NCBI GenBank assembly: GCA_948567375.1 | Contig: OX419756.1 | Location: 38,542,552-38,606,551, forward strand | DNA from: Lunularia cruciata | Lineage: Eukaryota; Streptophyta; Marchantiopsida; Lunulariales; Lunulariaceae | Direction: 5' to 3' | Length of the DNA: 64,000 nt | Shown: piece by piece, positions 1 through 12,400 of the stretch | How the letters are laid out: each line of letters opens with the position of its first letter | How positions within the stretch are numbered: position 1 is the stretch's first letter | Notes under the pieces: model-generated | The model's input: only the letters and a program-made list of their open reading frames with translations | What the model was told of the DNA's origin: nothing | Database searches by the model: none | Translations under genes and position numbers: made by a program

Positions 1-90
1 TTTTCTCTTAACTGCCCCGCCAAATTCACTCGAGAGGAGCCATGTCCATTTGAAATGCTCATCTGGACATAAATAATTCGTTTACTGCAG

Positions 91-1441
91 TTCCGCGAGA
101 CACACAATCTGCTCGATGAATCATCTGAGGACGAAGACGACGAAGAGATGGACGATGATGAGGACGATGACGATGATGACGACGAGGTAACGTGCCTGAT
201 CTTGGTTTTATTGTTATTTAGATGGATATGTGAAAAGAGCTGCCTGAGGATCATTGATACTCTCGTAAATGGTGATCTTTGCTCCAAGGTCTGTACCTTT
301 AGAAACACTGGGTCGGGAGAAGAAAGAGTCATACTAGTTTGCCTGTGCTTATGATCCATCTTCTGCCTTGTATGGAAAACTGAGCAGGCTGATGATGAAG
401 ATGATGATGAGGCCAGCGATCGTGACTCGTCTGACTCAGACGGATGGAGCACAGATCGGAGCTCACAGGAAGCAGATGATGAGAGTAACAGTAGTGATGC
501 CAGAGGTCGTGACGGTGTCGCTGGCTCAGGACAGGTATATCATCTTTTATTATGTCTCACGAGAAAAAACTTATGGCGCTTTTCGTTGGGCTTGTATAAA
601 GTTTGCGGACTCTTTAAATATATTTTGCGAGCTTGTTTAGGATTGTACGGGTGCACATTAACCGCAGAACTAGGTACAGAATGCTGGCGAGGCAGTATGT
701 GCTTCTCTTTGAATTATCCTCGTTCTTCAGTACAGGTTGATAAAACTGAAACTTTGATTAAGTGATCTCTGTCGCAACTTTCTTCTTGCCGGTGTTATGA
801 CCGTTGACCCAACATGCTTTAATTGCACAGGGGTTAACACGATAAAGTTTGGTGTGTAGCAGGCATGTAAGCGGCTGAAGACACAGAGCACCACTATTGT
901 GTGCTTCGCATGTTCAGATTCAGTAGGTCAGACCGAGACTTTGGGTGCCGGTGGTGATGGAAAGCGGAGGCGAACTACTGGAGGGTTTACATGGGCTATC
1001 AAGCCCGATGTGGGCATGCAGTTGGCAGACTTTCCACCTTTTCGCTTTGGTGCCGAGTTTGTTCTGAAAGACAAACGGTGGACACCTTCCGCTGACTTAA
1101 AGTCCCGTGAAGTCTTTTACGGGGGTTCTATGTGGAAAATCGTTGGCTCTAACCTTAACCAAGATAAAGAGGAGTGGTTTTTCGGAGTACACTGCCGACC
1201 TCTTGACACCTGGGAGCCTCACACCTATCAAGATAACCGCAAACGGGTCCCTTTTACCGCAAAAATCTATATCAAGACCTGCCAAGGTTTAAGGTGCGTT
1301 TCAGGAAATGCTGTGCGCAAGATGCGGCACCATACTTCCCCCCATATGCGACACTCGGTCAGTATGCATCTGTCGAGAAAGGATATCGTAGACAATGAAC
1401 CCTTGCGAGTGTCAGCCGTGGTCCAGCTTATGGATGACTGA
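91..1441 (+). CDS. 3' part of a gene: acidic tract followed by a BTB/POZ-protein-like C-terminal region
   Basis: Three exons join in phase 0: 91-186, 388-534 and 863-1441 (stop TGA). Each has an AG acceptor (ctgcag, gagcag, gtagcag) and the first two have GT donors (gtaacg, gtatat). The first two exons code for a very acidic Asp/Glu/Ser stretch. The last exon codes for a basic patch (KRRR) and then a folded-looking domain with FPPFRFGAEF, FYGGSMWKI and a terminal EPLRVSAVVQLMD. These three blocks, in this order, resemble the C-terminal region of plant BTB/POZ proteins of the POB1/LRB class (PPFRFGVEF, FY.GS.WK, LRVAAVVQL). The BTB domain itself would lie upstream of the window, so the family call is inference. 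A long acidic linker is not something I associate with POB1, so it may be another BTB subfamily such as germ cell-less-like. The exon structure is solid; the identity is moderate. Confidence 0.6.
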
Positions 1442-1984
1442 GAGTTGGGGAGTTGCAGCTGCTTCTAAGGCTACCATGGTGCTTCGGGTCCACGCTGGAG
1501 CGTAATGCAGGTGATTGGAAAAGGCTTCCTTGGAAACGGTTGCCATGTAAAGGATGACGGAAGAACATTTTTGGAAAGTTTGGTCAAATATTACTTCCCA
1601 CCCTGAGAAAAAGAAAGGAGTTTGTTAGGGATCTTGTGCTATCAGTACATTCCATTTTGCTAGTGCGCAGAGAGAAGAACAACCTTCACTTAGGAGCTGT
1701 AGGTTCCACGTTACAGTGGGTGTGGGAATACCAGAAGTCATATCTGAACAGGTTCGGTAGGTTAATTGTAAAATTCATGCTATAGAGTGTAAATTCAACA
1801 GCAACAAAACTCATAATTTTGTCCTTCATTTCCATATTCATTGTCCAGATTGTATGATTTATATATATACATAGATACTTTACTATGGATTATTTACAAC
1901 GGGTTCTGTATTCCGTCACTCCAATACATATGTAGATATATATTAGGGCTTTGTTATTAGGACTTCATCATTGCCTTGGCACTC
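1442..1984. other. 3' UTR and spacer of the upstream gene
   Basis: Non-coding sequence after the stop codon at 1,441. It includes a short TA-rich run near 1,858-1,875 and no clear polyadenylation site. No other gene is visible. Confidence 0.4.
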
Positions 1985-2110
1985 ATGAGTTTTCGAGCAG
2001 AAACTCGGTATGAGGGGTACTGACTCTAGCTCAGCTACTTCGGCACTGCATGAGGCACTGATGAAGTAGCATGTGTTTTCATGGAGACGGACTATGGCCG
2101 TCTTCTGCTT
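1985..2110 (+). repeat. Dispersed repeat R1, copy 1
   Basis: Contains a small hairpin (GAGTTT/AAACTC around an 8-base loop), then GGGGTACTGAC, a TCAGCTACTTCGG block, CACTGATGAAG and a pyrimidine-rich CTTCTGCTTCCCTC end. The same blocks recur in the same order near 5,743 and 6,604. Copies 1 and 2 bracket a decayed reverse transcriptase, so they may be terminal repeats of that element (inference). Confidence 0.6.
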
Positions 2111-2725
2111 CCCTCAGCTGTTTGGCTTCTCTGGACTCAGGCGTCTATAGCGCTTGCTGTGATATATCGATATCCAAGTCCTTGGATGCTTTGCTCGACT
2201 TCCCTCGTTCTCTGAGCGATTTATACTTCCAGTGCTCTGTCTCATCCACCTTCTACGATTCTCGTTTCCTGACTCAGCTCTTCCTTGACCCGTGATATTT
2301 ACAGACTATCACTTGTCTCTTGCCACCAGTTTATCTCCATCCTTTTCAGCTGTCCGTTTCTTCCTGTTGTATTTATTTCTCTACTTATGAGGGAGGACTG
2401 TCTCCGTGTCTTTGCAAGCTGCATCTCAAATATGCGAGTTGCTATCTAATGGTTTCCCGTGACAGTTATTTTGCCTTTTATTCGATGATGTTTCTCATAT
2501 AGATATGCTGGTGTTTCAATATGTTTATTTCGATTATGCCATTGCTGCAGGTTACCTTCGATGCATTCTAACATAGGAATTTCATACTACTCTAGCCTTG
2601 CGTGTAGCTTACCTTCCGTGCATTCTACCCTCGGGATTTAATACTCCTAGTGTTGCGGATCATGTACATACTGTTTATTGCTCATTTGCACTTCATGACT
2701 TCTGGATAACCCGTTCTGGGAACGG

Positions 2726-3183
2726 CTTCTGTTCTTGTATACCTCTATATATTAGGGCTTTGAGATTCTGCCATACATGGAATGTTTCGTTTCTTCACCC
2801 TTAAATGACTTTGGAGTTATACATGTCATTTCTTCTTTGCATAATGGCAAATGCTATGTGTGCCAAAGGGTGGGTTCTGCTTTTCGAAGATTCCAACAAC
2901 ACTGCTTGGGAAAGTCTCTCTGTTCATCGTTCTTCTGCCTTCAAATTTACTCCCTTCTGTTCTTGTATACCTCTATATATTAGGGCTTTGAGATTCTGCC
3001 ATACATGGAATGTTTCGTTTCTTCACCCTTAAATGACTTTGGAGTTATACATGTCATTTCTTCTTTGCATAATGGCAAATGCTATGTGTGCCAAAGGGTG
3101 GGTTCTGCTTTTCGAAGATTCCAACAACATTGCTTGGGAAAGTCTCTCTGTTCATCGTTCTTCTGCCTTCAAATTTACTCCCT
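2726..3183 (+). repeat. 228-bp direct tandem duplication (two copies)
   Basis: Copy 1 (2,726-2,953) and copy 2 (2,954-3,181) abut directly. The only difference I see is C at 2,902 versus T at 3,130. The near-identity implies a very recent duplication. It also duplicates the short open frames starting at 2,777 and 3,005, which do not look like real genes. Confidence 0.9.
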
Positions 3184-3289
3184 TGATGGCAGCGATGGCC
3201 AAATTTGGGTTTCATTGCGTCTAGACTGTTCACTTTGGTCAAGGTACTTCCAGGTGCTCGCTTTAGAGATTTTGCCAACGCTGAGGAGC

Positions 3290-5640
3290 TTTTTTGGATC
3301 TGTTTGATCGGTCTCCTCAACTGTTAGGCTCCTGGAGGGTACAATGTACTGGGGAGAACATCTCACAACCACCTCTGGAATCATCTTTTTCCTCCCACCC
3401 GATCCCAATGGTTCTCTTGCTTGGGATCATTCTCCTCTTTCCACACCCCATGTGGATAACTTTCCCATTTCTAGAAGATATGCCTATAGAGATTACCTCC
3501 TATGATTTTCTCATCTCTTCACTATGCTTGACTCTGATGCACTCTCTAATTCACTTCTCGCCCGTTTTAGAGTTCATACTTGCTATGTGCTAATACGTGG
3601 CCTTAAAACAACTCGTTCATCTGTTTTACTCAGGATTGAACTAGATATCAATACACACCTAAATCATCTTTTGCTTTTCCTCTATCCATATTTCTCGGAT
3701 TGCAGATCCATTCTAGACATTTGTCTCACCCTCCTCATCTTCCCTTTTACCTCTAAGGAGATAGACAAAGCTTGCTTACAATCTTTACTACGTGACCGAG
3801 AAGTCTTACGGGTTTTATTTGCACTGACTCCCTTTATGGTCCTTATTGTTGCTTTTAAGTACTGGAAGACTCTGAGCACTTTACACTTTAACTTTGCTTC
3901 ACTATCAAAGAAATTATCAAATCTTTCTTTTCATCCTTTTCCTTGTAGATGTCTTCACCAGGTTTTCATTAACCCTTCACATGGACATGTCATTAAAATT
4001 TTGCTTCAGATTTTACATTCCTTTAACATATCACTTCTCTAGAGGAATCAAGTTTCATCTTTCACCCAAGTCTCCCCCTTCTACTTTCATTACTATTCAA
4101 ACTTGCATTTGCAATTTGCTCTTTCTTATGAAGCCATATTGGGCACCAAAGGTAATTTTGACTAATGGACGGTCAAACTTTTACTTAATCTCCCTCCCAT
4201 TCTAGACAATTTCAATTTTGTAGATCCGATCTTCCTTTCTCCTCATGATAGAAAGCTCCTTTTTCATTTCAAATCAAATTTTTTTAATTATATGGACAAG
4301 TGTTCTAACAATTTTACATTCATTTGTAATTAATTTTACATTCATTTGTAGCCAATTTTACATGCATTTCTAGCCAATTTTACATTCAAACCTTCCTCAA
4401 CAAGCTTCATTCTCCTTCAACTACCTATAAACACTCATTGATTCCTCAAACTCAACTTTTACTTTCTCAACACAGTTTCAATACCTCTAAGCTATTTTTC
4501 ACTTCCAAGGATTGTGAGAAACTCCCCTACTTCTGCTGTGCTTGGAAATTCCATAAGTTCCATAAATTCCATAAGGAAATTACTGTTGTTCCTAGGTTCG
4601 TTGTTGCAAGATACTCTACTTCCTTATCTGAACTTTCTCGCTGGCTAAACTGCTTCTTCAAAGCATTGCTACCTTCTACAAACGACCTTTGGACGAATGA
4701 ATTTTTACATGTGGAGTTGATGGTCAACTCTAGCTGGATCTTGGATGACTCTTCTAGAGTTCCTATTTTACTTGAGAAGGTGCAAAGATTGCACCTCCTC
4801 TACTTCCCATGCTCTTGTTCTTAGAAGACTATTGCCACCCTAGAGAAAGTTCTTTTTCAAGTTTTGATTTCACCACCCTTTACACAAAAATTCACTTCCA
4901 TCACTTTACACAAAGATTCACCTCTATCATCTCAAAACACTATTGTCTACTCTCATCAGATCTATTTTCCATTACAAGTTCACTCTAAATAGGGAAACGG
5001 TGTTGCTTGTAGAGACCTATGCACTTGACTTATAATATAGATGGCTTAAAAACATAAACAATATCTTTCCTTCGGAACAACACCTCAAATTCATGGCTGT
5101 TGATGAAGAATTCCTCATTTGTTGGATGCTATTCCTTTTTCATAACCTTTACATCACTTTCAAGAATAATCTCTTCCATCAAGAGATTGGGATTCCTATG
5201 GGGACACCTTGTGTTATCTTTGTGGCTAACCTATACCTCTTCACCTATGAACTTGAATTCATCAGCAGATTCCTAGATGCAAATGATGTGGCCTTATTGC
5301 ACTACATGTCTCAAAGTTCATAGATATGTCAATGATCTTCTTGTTGTAAGCTTGGGACTTGATTATTTTCATGGACTTCATGTATAAGGATGATACTGCC
5401 AGAGGTGGTGGGATATATCCCAAGCTTTCTTGTGAGTTTGTACAAACTCATTTTGGCACTTATTGTTATTATCTCAACTGTCGTATTCCCCATGACTACT
5501 TTAATATATTTGTCTCTATCTATGATAAGAAAGAGATACCTCACTTTGCTCACATCAAGACAATCTAGTTCCCTCATGTTCTTTCAGACATTTTCTCCAA
5601 ATGTAAATTATTGATTATAAAATTGGAGTGTGTTAAATAC
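3290..5640 (+). pseudogene. Decayed non-LTR / Penelope-like reverse transcriptase relic
   Basis: The recognisable core lies at about 5,090-5,580. It has EIGIPMGTPC followed by VANLYLFTYELEF, then in another frame RYVNDLL where the YxDD box should be, and later SIYDKKEIPHFAHIKTI. This order (GIPMGT.C, Y.DD, YDK+) matches a class of RT annotated in many animal and some plant genomes, related to Penelope-like or other target-primed elements rather than LTR elements. The second position of the YxDD box reads Asn (YVND), and the frame is broken by stops and shifts. The 3.3-5.0 kb stretch is continuous and may hold the degraded N-terminal part (for example a TTLYTKI-like trace near 4,875), but I cannot assign domains there. 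It encodes no working protein. Confidence 0.6.
4309..4387 (+). repeat. ~22-bp minisatellite, about 4 units
   Basis: Four imperfect units of AATTTTACATTCATTTGTAG type, separated by CC or TT dinucleotides, lie inside the decayed RT region. Confidence 0.75.
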
Positions 5641-5742
5641 AGACGAATATGTTTACAAAGTTTATGAATATGAATACTGAGTGTACGAATCTGAATACCG
5701 AGTTTACTAATATGAATACCGAGTTTGCCTTAGCAATCATGG

Positions 5743-5862
5743 GTTTTTGAGCAGAAACTCAATATGAGGGGTACTGACACTTGTTCAGCTACTTCGCCAC
5801 TGATGAAGTCACATGTGTTTTTGTGGAGGTTGACTATGGCAGCCTTTTGCTTCCCTTTTCTT
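5743..5862 (+). repeat. Dispersed repeat R1, copy 2
   Basis: Matches copy 1 in order: a TTTTTGAGCAGAAACTC hairpin relic, GAGGGGTACTGACAC, TCAGCTACTTCGCCACTGATG, then TTTGCTTCCC. It lies just 3' of the decayed reverse transcriptase, as a direct repeat of the copy at 1,985. Confidence 0.6.
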
Positions 5863-6603
5863 TTTAGTGTCTCAAGACTCAAGTATCCATAGCGCTTGTT
5901 GCGATATACTTCATATCCTGTCCTCTTTCGCTTCACTCTCGTTACCCCGTTACACTTTGATATGTCTCTGCAGCCACACCATCCATAAGCTCTCGCTTTG
6001 TTCCACTCCTCCATTCCCAGCTAATTCCCTCTGTATTATTTCTTGGCTCTTTGCTTAATTCATGGTTGGACCTCTTGTGTCTACAGTGTTCCTACCCTAC
6101 TCCAGCCTACGTTTTAATTTTCATCATCCACGCATCGCTAACTGGTGGTCTATTACATAACGTTTTATATTTGTCTCGTTCGTTTGCATAGCTGTTATCA
6201 ATTTCATTTTGTTTACTAGTCCTTTAGATATATGTTATACTCAAACTGTTGCAATTATGCCTTTGCTTCAAGTTAGCATTCTACTTTATGGATTTATCGG
6301 TATTCTAGCATTGTGCATGAAGTACATCTTGGTTACAGATCATTTACATTTCATTAGTTTTGGATCACACGTTCCAGAACTGCTTCATACTCTCGTATAC
6401 CTATATATCTATACTCTTATGCTCCCATCGCTCAAATATATACATGGATACTAAGTGGGTTTTGTATCCTCCGTGTTTGGACCGGCTTCTGATTCTGAAA
6501 AATAGACATAGATATATTACAACATCACACAACATCCACTAACGCTATGCTTTCTTAGTTGTTTGTGTGTTCCATTACTCAATATGTGTTCGGTGTTTTA
6601 CCA
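5863..6603. other. Repeat-derived, pyrimidine-rich stretch without a gene
   Basis: Contains degenerate members of the family seen at 2.1-2.8 kb (short blocks such as a palindromic GTTCCAGAAC and ATACCTATATAT). No coding sequence is recognisable. Confidence 0.4.
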
Positions 6604-6727
6604 CTCATGAGTTTTCGAATAGAAGCTGGGTTCCAGGGGTAGTGACATTCGCTCAGCACAATGTTTGGCACTGATGAAGTCGTACTTGCTTTCGAGGAGG
6701 CTTACTATGACCGCCTTCTACTTTCTT
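6604..6727 (+). repeat. Dispersed repeat R1, copy 3
   Basis: A third, more diverged copy: TGAGTTTTCGAATAGAAGCT, GGGGTAGTGAC, GCTCAGCAC, GGCACTGATGAAGTCG, then CCTTCTACTTTCTT. The ~665-bp tandem repeat follows directly. Confidence 0.55.
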
Positions 6728-6799
6728 ATGTTGTTTCAGTGTTTTAGAACTGATGTGTCAATAGCACATGCTGCGATATACTCTATCCAGTCGACTTCA

Positions 6800-8640
6800 C
6801 ATGCATTTAATGAGTTCTGGATCCCACGTTCAAAGAACGGTTTCTGTCCTCATATTTCCATATCCAGGTCTCTAACGCTTCGCTCTACTTCCCCGTTCTC
6901 TGAACGAGTTCCACTCTCCTCTTTCAGACTCAAATCCGTGATTGTTTCGATCAGTTTTAGCCATAACACCTGACTCTCCTCTCTCACACTGCGCTTCATT
7001 CCAACTTTCCTCAACCAAAACTCCTTATATTGTGATCCAATTCATGGTTCCAACCCGTTCCCCGACTTCTTGTTCATTACCTGCAGTTCGTTCGTAAACT
7101 GCTGATAAGTCAATGGCTGGCTCATCGGTCTTCGTTTACAAGTGGTTTACTACTTCCTTACATGTTTTGCTTTAAGTTAACCTTGCGATTAGGATTTTAC
7201 TTGTACATTTCTGTATTAGTCTCTGTTTATAATTTGCTTTCGATTCATTCAGTTTGTTTCCAGTTATTTCACATACGGTTACTTCTCGATTTCTTTATAT
7301 GAGTTGACTCTTCGTTTTCTCAGCACACATTAGTTAACAGATTCTCTACTTGTAATAATTGTATGTGGTCGATGCTTGATAATACATGCTATTTATGAAT
7401 TACATTTCATCTCGTTTTTCGCATGTATTTTTCAGCCAGTTCTGCTTTCATTTATTACTATTTCATCTACACTTCATATGCATTTAATGAATTCTGGATC
7501 TCCCTTTCTCCGAGCGGCTTCTGTCTTAATATGTCCATATCCAGTCCTTTAACGTTTCGCTCTGTTTCCCCCGTTCTCTGAACGGTTTCCACTCTCATTT
7601 TTGTCATACCCAATCCCGTTATCGTTTCGATCCGACTCAGCCATAACATTTTACCCTCTTCCTCTCCCACTGCGTTCCCCTCCAACTATCCTCAACCAAA
7701 CTCCTGCTAATGTGGTCTGCTTCATGTTTCCCACCAGTTTTCCGACTTCTTGGTTCCCTACCCTTCTTTCGTTCGTAAACTACTCAAGAGTTAATGTCCG
7801 GCTCATCGGTCTTTCGTCCCCACGTGGTTTACTATTTCATCACATGTATTGCTTGCAATTAGGGTTTACACGTCATTGTACATCTGTATTAGTCTTTGAT
7901 TACACGTTGTTTTCAATTTATGCACATGCGTTTACTTCACGATTTCCTTACATGAGTTACTTCACGCTTTCCGATTACACATTGGTTTATAGTTTCTGTA
8001 CATGTTGTGACCTTCTGATAAATATACGATGTCGGTGCTTGGTCTTACATGCGATTTATGATTTACATTTCATCTCCTTTTCGCATGGACTTTTCATTCA
8101 GTTTTGCTCTCATCTTATTGCCATTCCATCTGCACTTCATAACGAGTTCTGGATCTTCAGTTCGAGGAACGGCTTCCGCTCTCATCTCCACATATCCAGT
8201 CCTCTCGCGCCTTCGCTCCGATACAGCCAAGACACCGTCCACTCCTCTCCCACTTCGCTCCACCACTCATTTTCAATTAAAGCTCTGTCTCTTGTTCCGT
8301 GTTCGAGGGCTCTCTGTTTTATGGTCCCCTGCTTTCAATTTTCATATACTTAATCCGTTGTATCTTGGTTCTTATTCCACGATCTATACTAATTCTCTGC
8401 AGGTGCTACTTATGAAATGTATAAATTACGTCCTTACTTCTGCGGATCTACATAATGTATATTAGATTCACTTCCATTCCATTTGTTGAGATTCCATTCA
8501 TTAGTATTTGCATATGGTCATGCATATACTTCATGTGCACGTTCTCGGTTCCATATTTATTAGGTTCTGGATCTCCGTTTTTCGAACTGCTTCTGCTCCC
8601 ATCTTCCAGATATGCCTTCCTACCTTTTGCAGAAAGAGAA
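6800..8640 (+). repeat. Tandem array of ~665-bp units (two full, further partial copies)
   Basis: Unit starts are marked by a GCATTTAATGA(G/A)TTCTGGATC-like block near 6,805, 7,475, 8,140 and, weakly, 8,565, giving spacings of about 660-670 bp. Units 1 and 2 share internal landmarks in order: a GTTCTCTGAACG palindrome, CCGACTTCTTG, GTTCGTAAACT, GGCTCATCGGTC, TGGTTTACTA, TCTGTATTAGTCT and ACATTTCATCTC. Divergence is moderate. No protein is encoded; long open frames here follow the pyrimidine-rich composition. Confidence 0.75.
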
Positions 8641-9410
8641 TCGCATACATGGCTATACAGGTCTCGGCATCTACAGGGAATTGTGTTTTGGGGGAGAAAC
8701 ACAGTTCTCCCAAATCGGGGAGCTTTTGCCCAAAACCCACCAATAATTAATCAACAGCGCTCGAAGTCACACCATTTGTATGATCCGCGTGCTTCGAAAC
8801 GATCCAGAAGCCATTTAAAGCAACCTCCGTCTGTATGTCCCATCCAAGACAACATCCGTTGCTCAGATATGCTTTCCCTATGCTCGCCTTCCGTCAATTC
8901 TTTCCTTGTGCTTCTGAATGCATCGAGCGAGAAGGAAGATGGTTTCCCTCTGCTGTCACTTTCAGTAATATCTTTGTTTCTGGTCAAAAAGGCTCGCTTC
9001 CTTTCTTCCATGATGTATATGCCTTTGCATAGAATGTAGCAATCTTCGCTTTTGCTTTATAACGATTTCATTAAAGTTCCGCTCTGTATATACTTGCTCA
9101 GGTCACCTTCCATTTAGTTTGCTTCCCTCTCTTGCTTGCAGTTCGCTGCTTCCATATTCAGGTATTTGATCCTAAGTAGGTTCTAGTTGCCCCATTCGTT
9201 GAGCGGATTCTGTTCCCATTTCTCTCAGCTACATAGATACATTACTGTATCTCCGAACGTGTTTGAATTGATCTCACATCGATCTGGAATTTTGAATTCT
9301 CTACTGCCGAAGAGCTACTCCTGCACTGTACGAATTCATCTTTTCTGTTCCGTGATTTGTATGTATTCCTTTTGTAATTCAACTACCAAAAAATTCCCAC
9401 ATTTACTTTG
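8641..9410. other. Repeat-flanking sequence without a supportable gene
   Basis: An open frame of 194 codons at 8,455-9,039 runs through the end of the tandem array into this stretch. It has no recognisable motif and a composition like the repeat. I do not call a gene. Confidence 0.35.
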
Positions 9411-12400
9411 AAATATATACCAGAATATACATCGTGTACTTTGATGTACATTTCAGTGTCTTTGCTCTAGGCTCAATGCATGCCTCAACCTACGGAATTA
9501 TGTCTGAACAATAGACTTCACGCACCGCAGATTAGCGCTGTGGTACTTCACTTGTAATTATAAGTTTATTATAGTTTTTCTATTATCCATATTGAATATG
9601 TGTAGTTCGGTTCCAATGGTGAATTTAATAACCTCTTTGATCTCTTTGTAAGTAATCATCTAAAGTGATGAGCCGCTCGATATTATTCACCGAGTTCTCT
9701 CAAATATCTTAGTCTAGTTCTTACTTTTTAAGAAACCAATTTCCGTTATATTTCACGCATTATCTAACCTTACCATTTGCCTTACTTTAATATTCTTTGG
9801 GAAATCCATTATTTATTTTTATTGTTATTCTGATGAAACTCTATTCCATCTTTTCATCATTTATTTTCTTTGTTGAGCGTAAATATTTAAGCTTTGATCA
9901 AAATAAATATATTTATGAAAAACTGAAAAGTAATGGTAATATTATATTTCCGTATTTATCGATATCTTGTTTTAAATCTAAAGAAAAAAATCAACCATGT
10001 ATTTATTCTATTCATCTTCAAAATTCGTCACATCATTCTGAAGTTTACATTTACCAAAATTCACCATTTGAAATTTTACGATATAGTTTTTCATTTAAGA
10101 GTATTATTAGAGGTATTAATTTAAAACCAAATTAAACATATTTTGAGCATACGAGGAAGAGAGTGGCATCATTTTTATGAAAAAAAAATTCTTTCAACTC
10201 GTAAAAATGTAAAATAAATTATTTTTTTTAAAATTACTTTGATGAGTAATTTACAATAACAAGAGAAAATTTACATTGAAAATTAAATACATCATAAAAA
10301 TTACATGCATTGTAAAGAGTTACAACACATCTTCTTATTTACTACAATTACTACAAATCTAAGATTTTTATTACTAGAATGGTCCAAAGAAGATTAGATA
10401 TAGAAAAAAATAAAAATTTAATGGATAAACCACAGAATAAAGGATAAGAAAATACATACCAAACACACAATGAAAACTAAAAAAATCAAGAAATCATAAA
10501 GGTGCTAGTGCATAAGGATTCCAATGGAGGAAAAATAGGTTCCAATGTAACTTTTTGTAGGAAGTTAGATGTGCCATTAATAAAAAAAATTAGACTCTAT
10601 ATAAGAACTTTAAAACGTATTATGTACAAAGATCCAAATGTATTCATACAAATTAGAGATCACGTCCTAAGGTAATAAAGAGTATTATTGGACACAGATT
10701 AACCACCCATATAATTACTTAAGCTCACTAATAGGAATTTAACTTGAAATTTAAACAAGCATATTTTCTTAATTCACGATAGTTTCTACAACCATTGGAT
10801 CAATGATTAACCTCATCAAAAGGGATTGAACTCAAAATCTAAACAATCACAACTTTCCACCATAAATAAATATGCGTATATTTTCTAGGCTCTAGCTTTC
10901 TGATTTTGATTCAAGCATAGTGGAACTCATCTTTACTCCACAATTATATTTTGAATTTTTTATTTTTTTTTCAGGTGTCCTTTTGATTATGTATTAAATC
11001 ATTTTCATTCAATTTGAATTGTTCTTATTGAAATGAAATGACTTAATATGTACTAGAGTAAAATTATTGGTAGAAATTGTGAGGTACATTCTTGAGAAGC
11101 ATCAAAGCGTTCAATGAAGAAAAGATCGAAGATGAGAAGTATGTGGGTTAGTTTAAACATAATAAAAGTGTGGAAGATTAAAGTGGTGATGAAGTTGAGA
11201 ATGAGTTACCGTTCAAATGAATGAGTTGGTTAGATTTGATAAATGAGGTTAAATATTGCCAACACGTGTCTCTCTATTACCAAATACAAACTTTCATATG
11301 AAATTTCTAGAGATCTTGATCTTCTAGTTGTTAGATTTGTGGGTATGGATACATCTCATATATAAGTTGAATTTTTTCACATGAGATCATCCTATATCTT
11401 GAATTAGAAAAAAAACACTTGTGTACAGTCAACTTAAATTTGCTTTAGTTTAGATTTGAGCATAATAAAAATGGTGTATATATATAAAATTTAATTTTTG
11501 CATCAATGTGAATGAGTATGGGATTCACGGTGTGCACTTAATGCATAATGTGAAATTTCATCTAACTAGATGGAGAAGTAAAGAAGGGAAATTAAGAATT
11601 TTTTATGCACTGCCTAAAAAATATTAATATGTTATATATTATTAATGAATTGGTTACATTTATCTTTAATGCAAAGATCTATGATTGATAGATGTTTGTA
11701 TTAAAGGTAAATGTTACTAGATAAAATATCAAGGTTTTCCTAATAACAGATATATGATTATTCAGTTTTGGGAGAAAAGATTCACAAATGCTTTCCAATT
11801 TTTAATTATCTGATTTTTTATTGACTCTTGTACTAAATATGAAATTGGATGCAAGAACATCCAGGTAATGCTTTTTATATGTCAAGTTTGAGGAAATCAA
11901 CTCTCTAGTCTATGTTGAATTTAGAATTTGTCACTATTTTCAAGCAATCAATATTTACTTTGGAACTCTAGACATATTCTTCCAATATATTTACTAGAAT
12001 CATTCAAGCATGCCAACATACATAAGAAAACAAAAATAAAAAAATGTATAACTTTTTCTCAATATTCATTAATTAATGAATATTATCTTAATAATTTAAA
12101 CACTAAATTTAATTCTTTATAAGATTTTAGGATTTAGCTTACTTATTGTAGTCAAAATTTTATTTATTAAGATGGATTACCAATTTTGTTCTTTATAGTT
12201 ATTTTAATAAACAGATTCTAGCATATTGGTAGAAAAGATGGAGATGGTGTAGTTGTGGTGACTCACCTTTCCTTGACGAGAGTGGAATTCCTCTTTTTTT
12301 CTAATTAATACAAGATAATAGGAGATAGTGTAGTAGTAGGAGACAAAAGTGAAGGAATGTTAGTTATTCATTGGCTGAACTTGTAATATGTCTAAGATGA

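Noticed and set aside
148-354. 68-codon acidic open frame as a separate small gene
   Set aside because: The acidic part is an exon ending at the GTAACG donor (186), and the rest of the frame is intron sequence.
2050-2070. CTGATGA next to GAAAC-containing hairpins in the R1 repeats (also near 5,803 and 6,668), suggestive of hammerhead ribozymes known from Penelope-like elements and plant retrozymes
   Set aside because: After CTGATGA there is no short stem followed by GAAA. The upstream GAAAC order would need a permuted form, and I could not pair stem I or II in any of the three copies.
7601-8353. 250-codon open frame in the tandem repeat block
   Set aside because: It runs through repeat units, has pyrimidine-driven Ser/Leu/Phe composition, is not conserved between units in frame and has no motif.
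8455-9039. 194-codon open frame with a hydrophobic start
   Set aside because: It begins inside the repeat array, has no recognisable domain, and overlapping long frames on the other strand show it is composition-driven.
9797-10135. 112-codon open frame in AT-rich DNA
   Set aside because: Ile/Phe/Lys/Ser-rich composition as expected from AT-rich sequence; no motif and no splice context.
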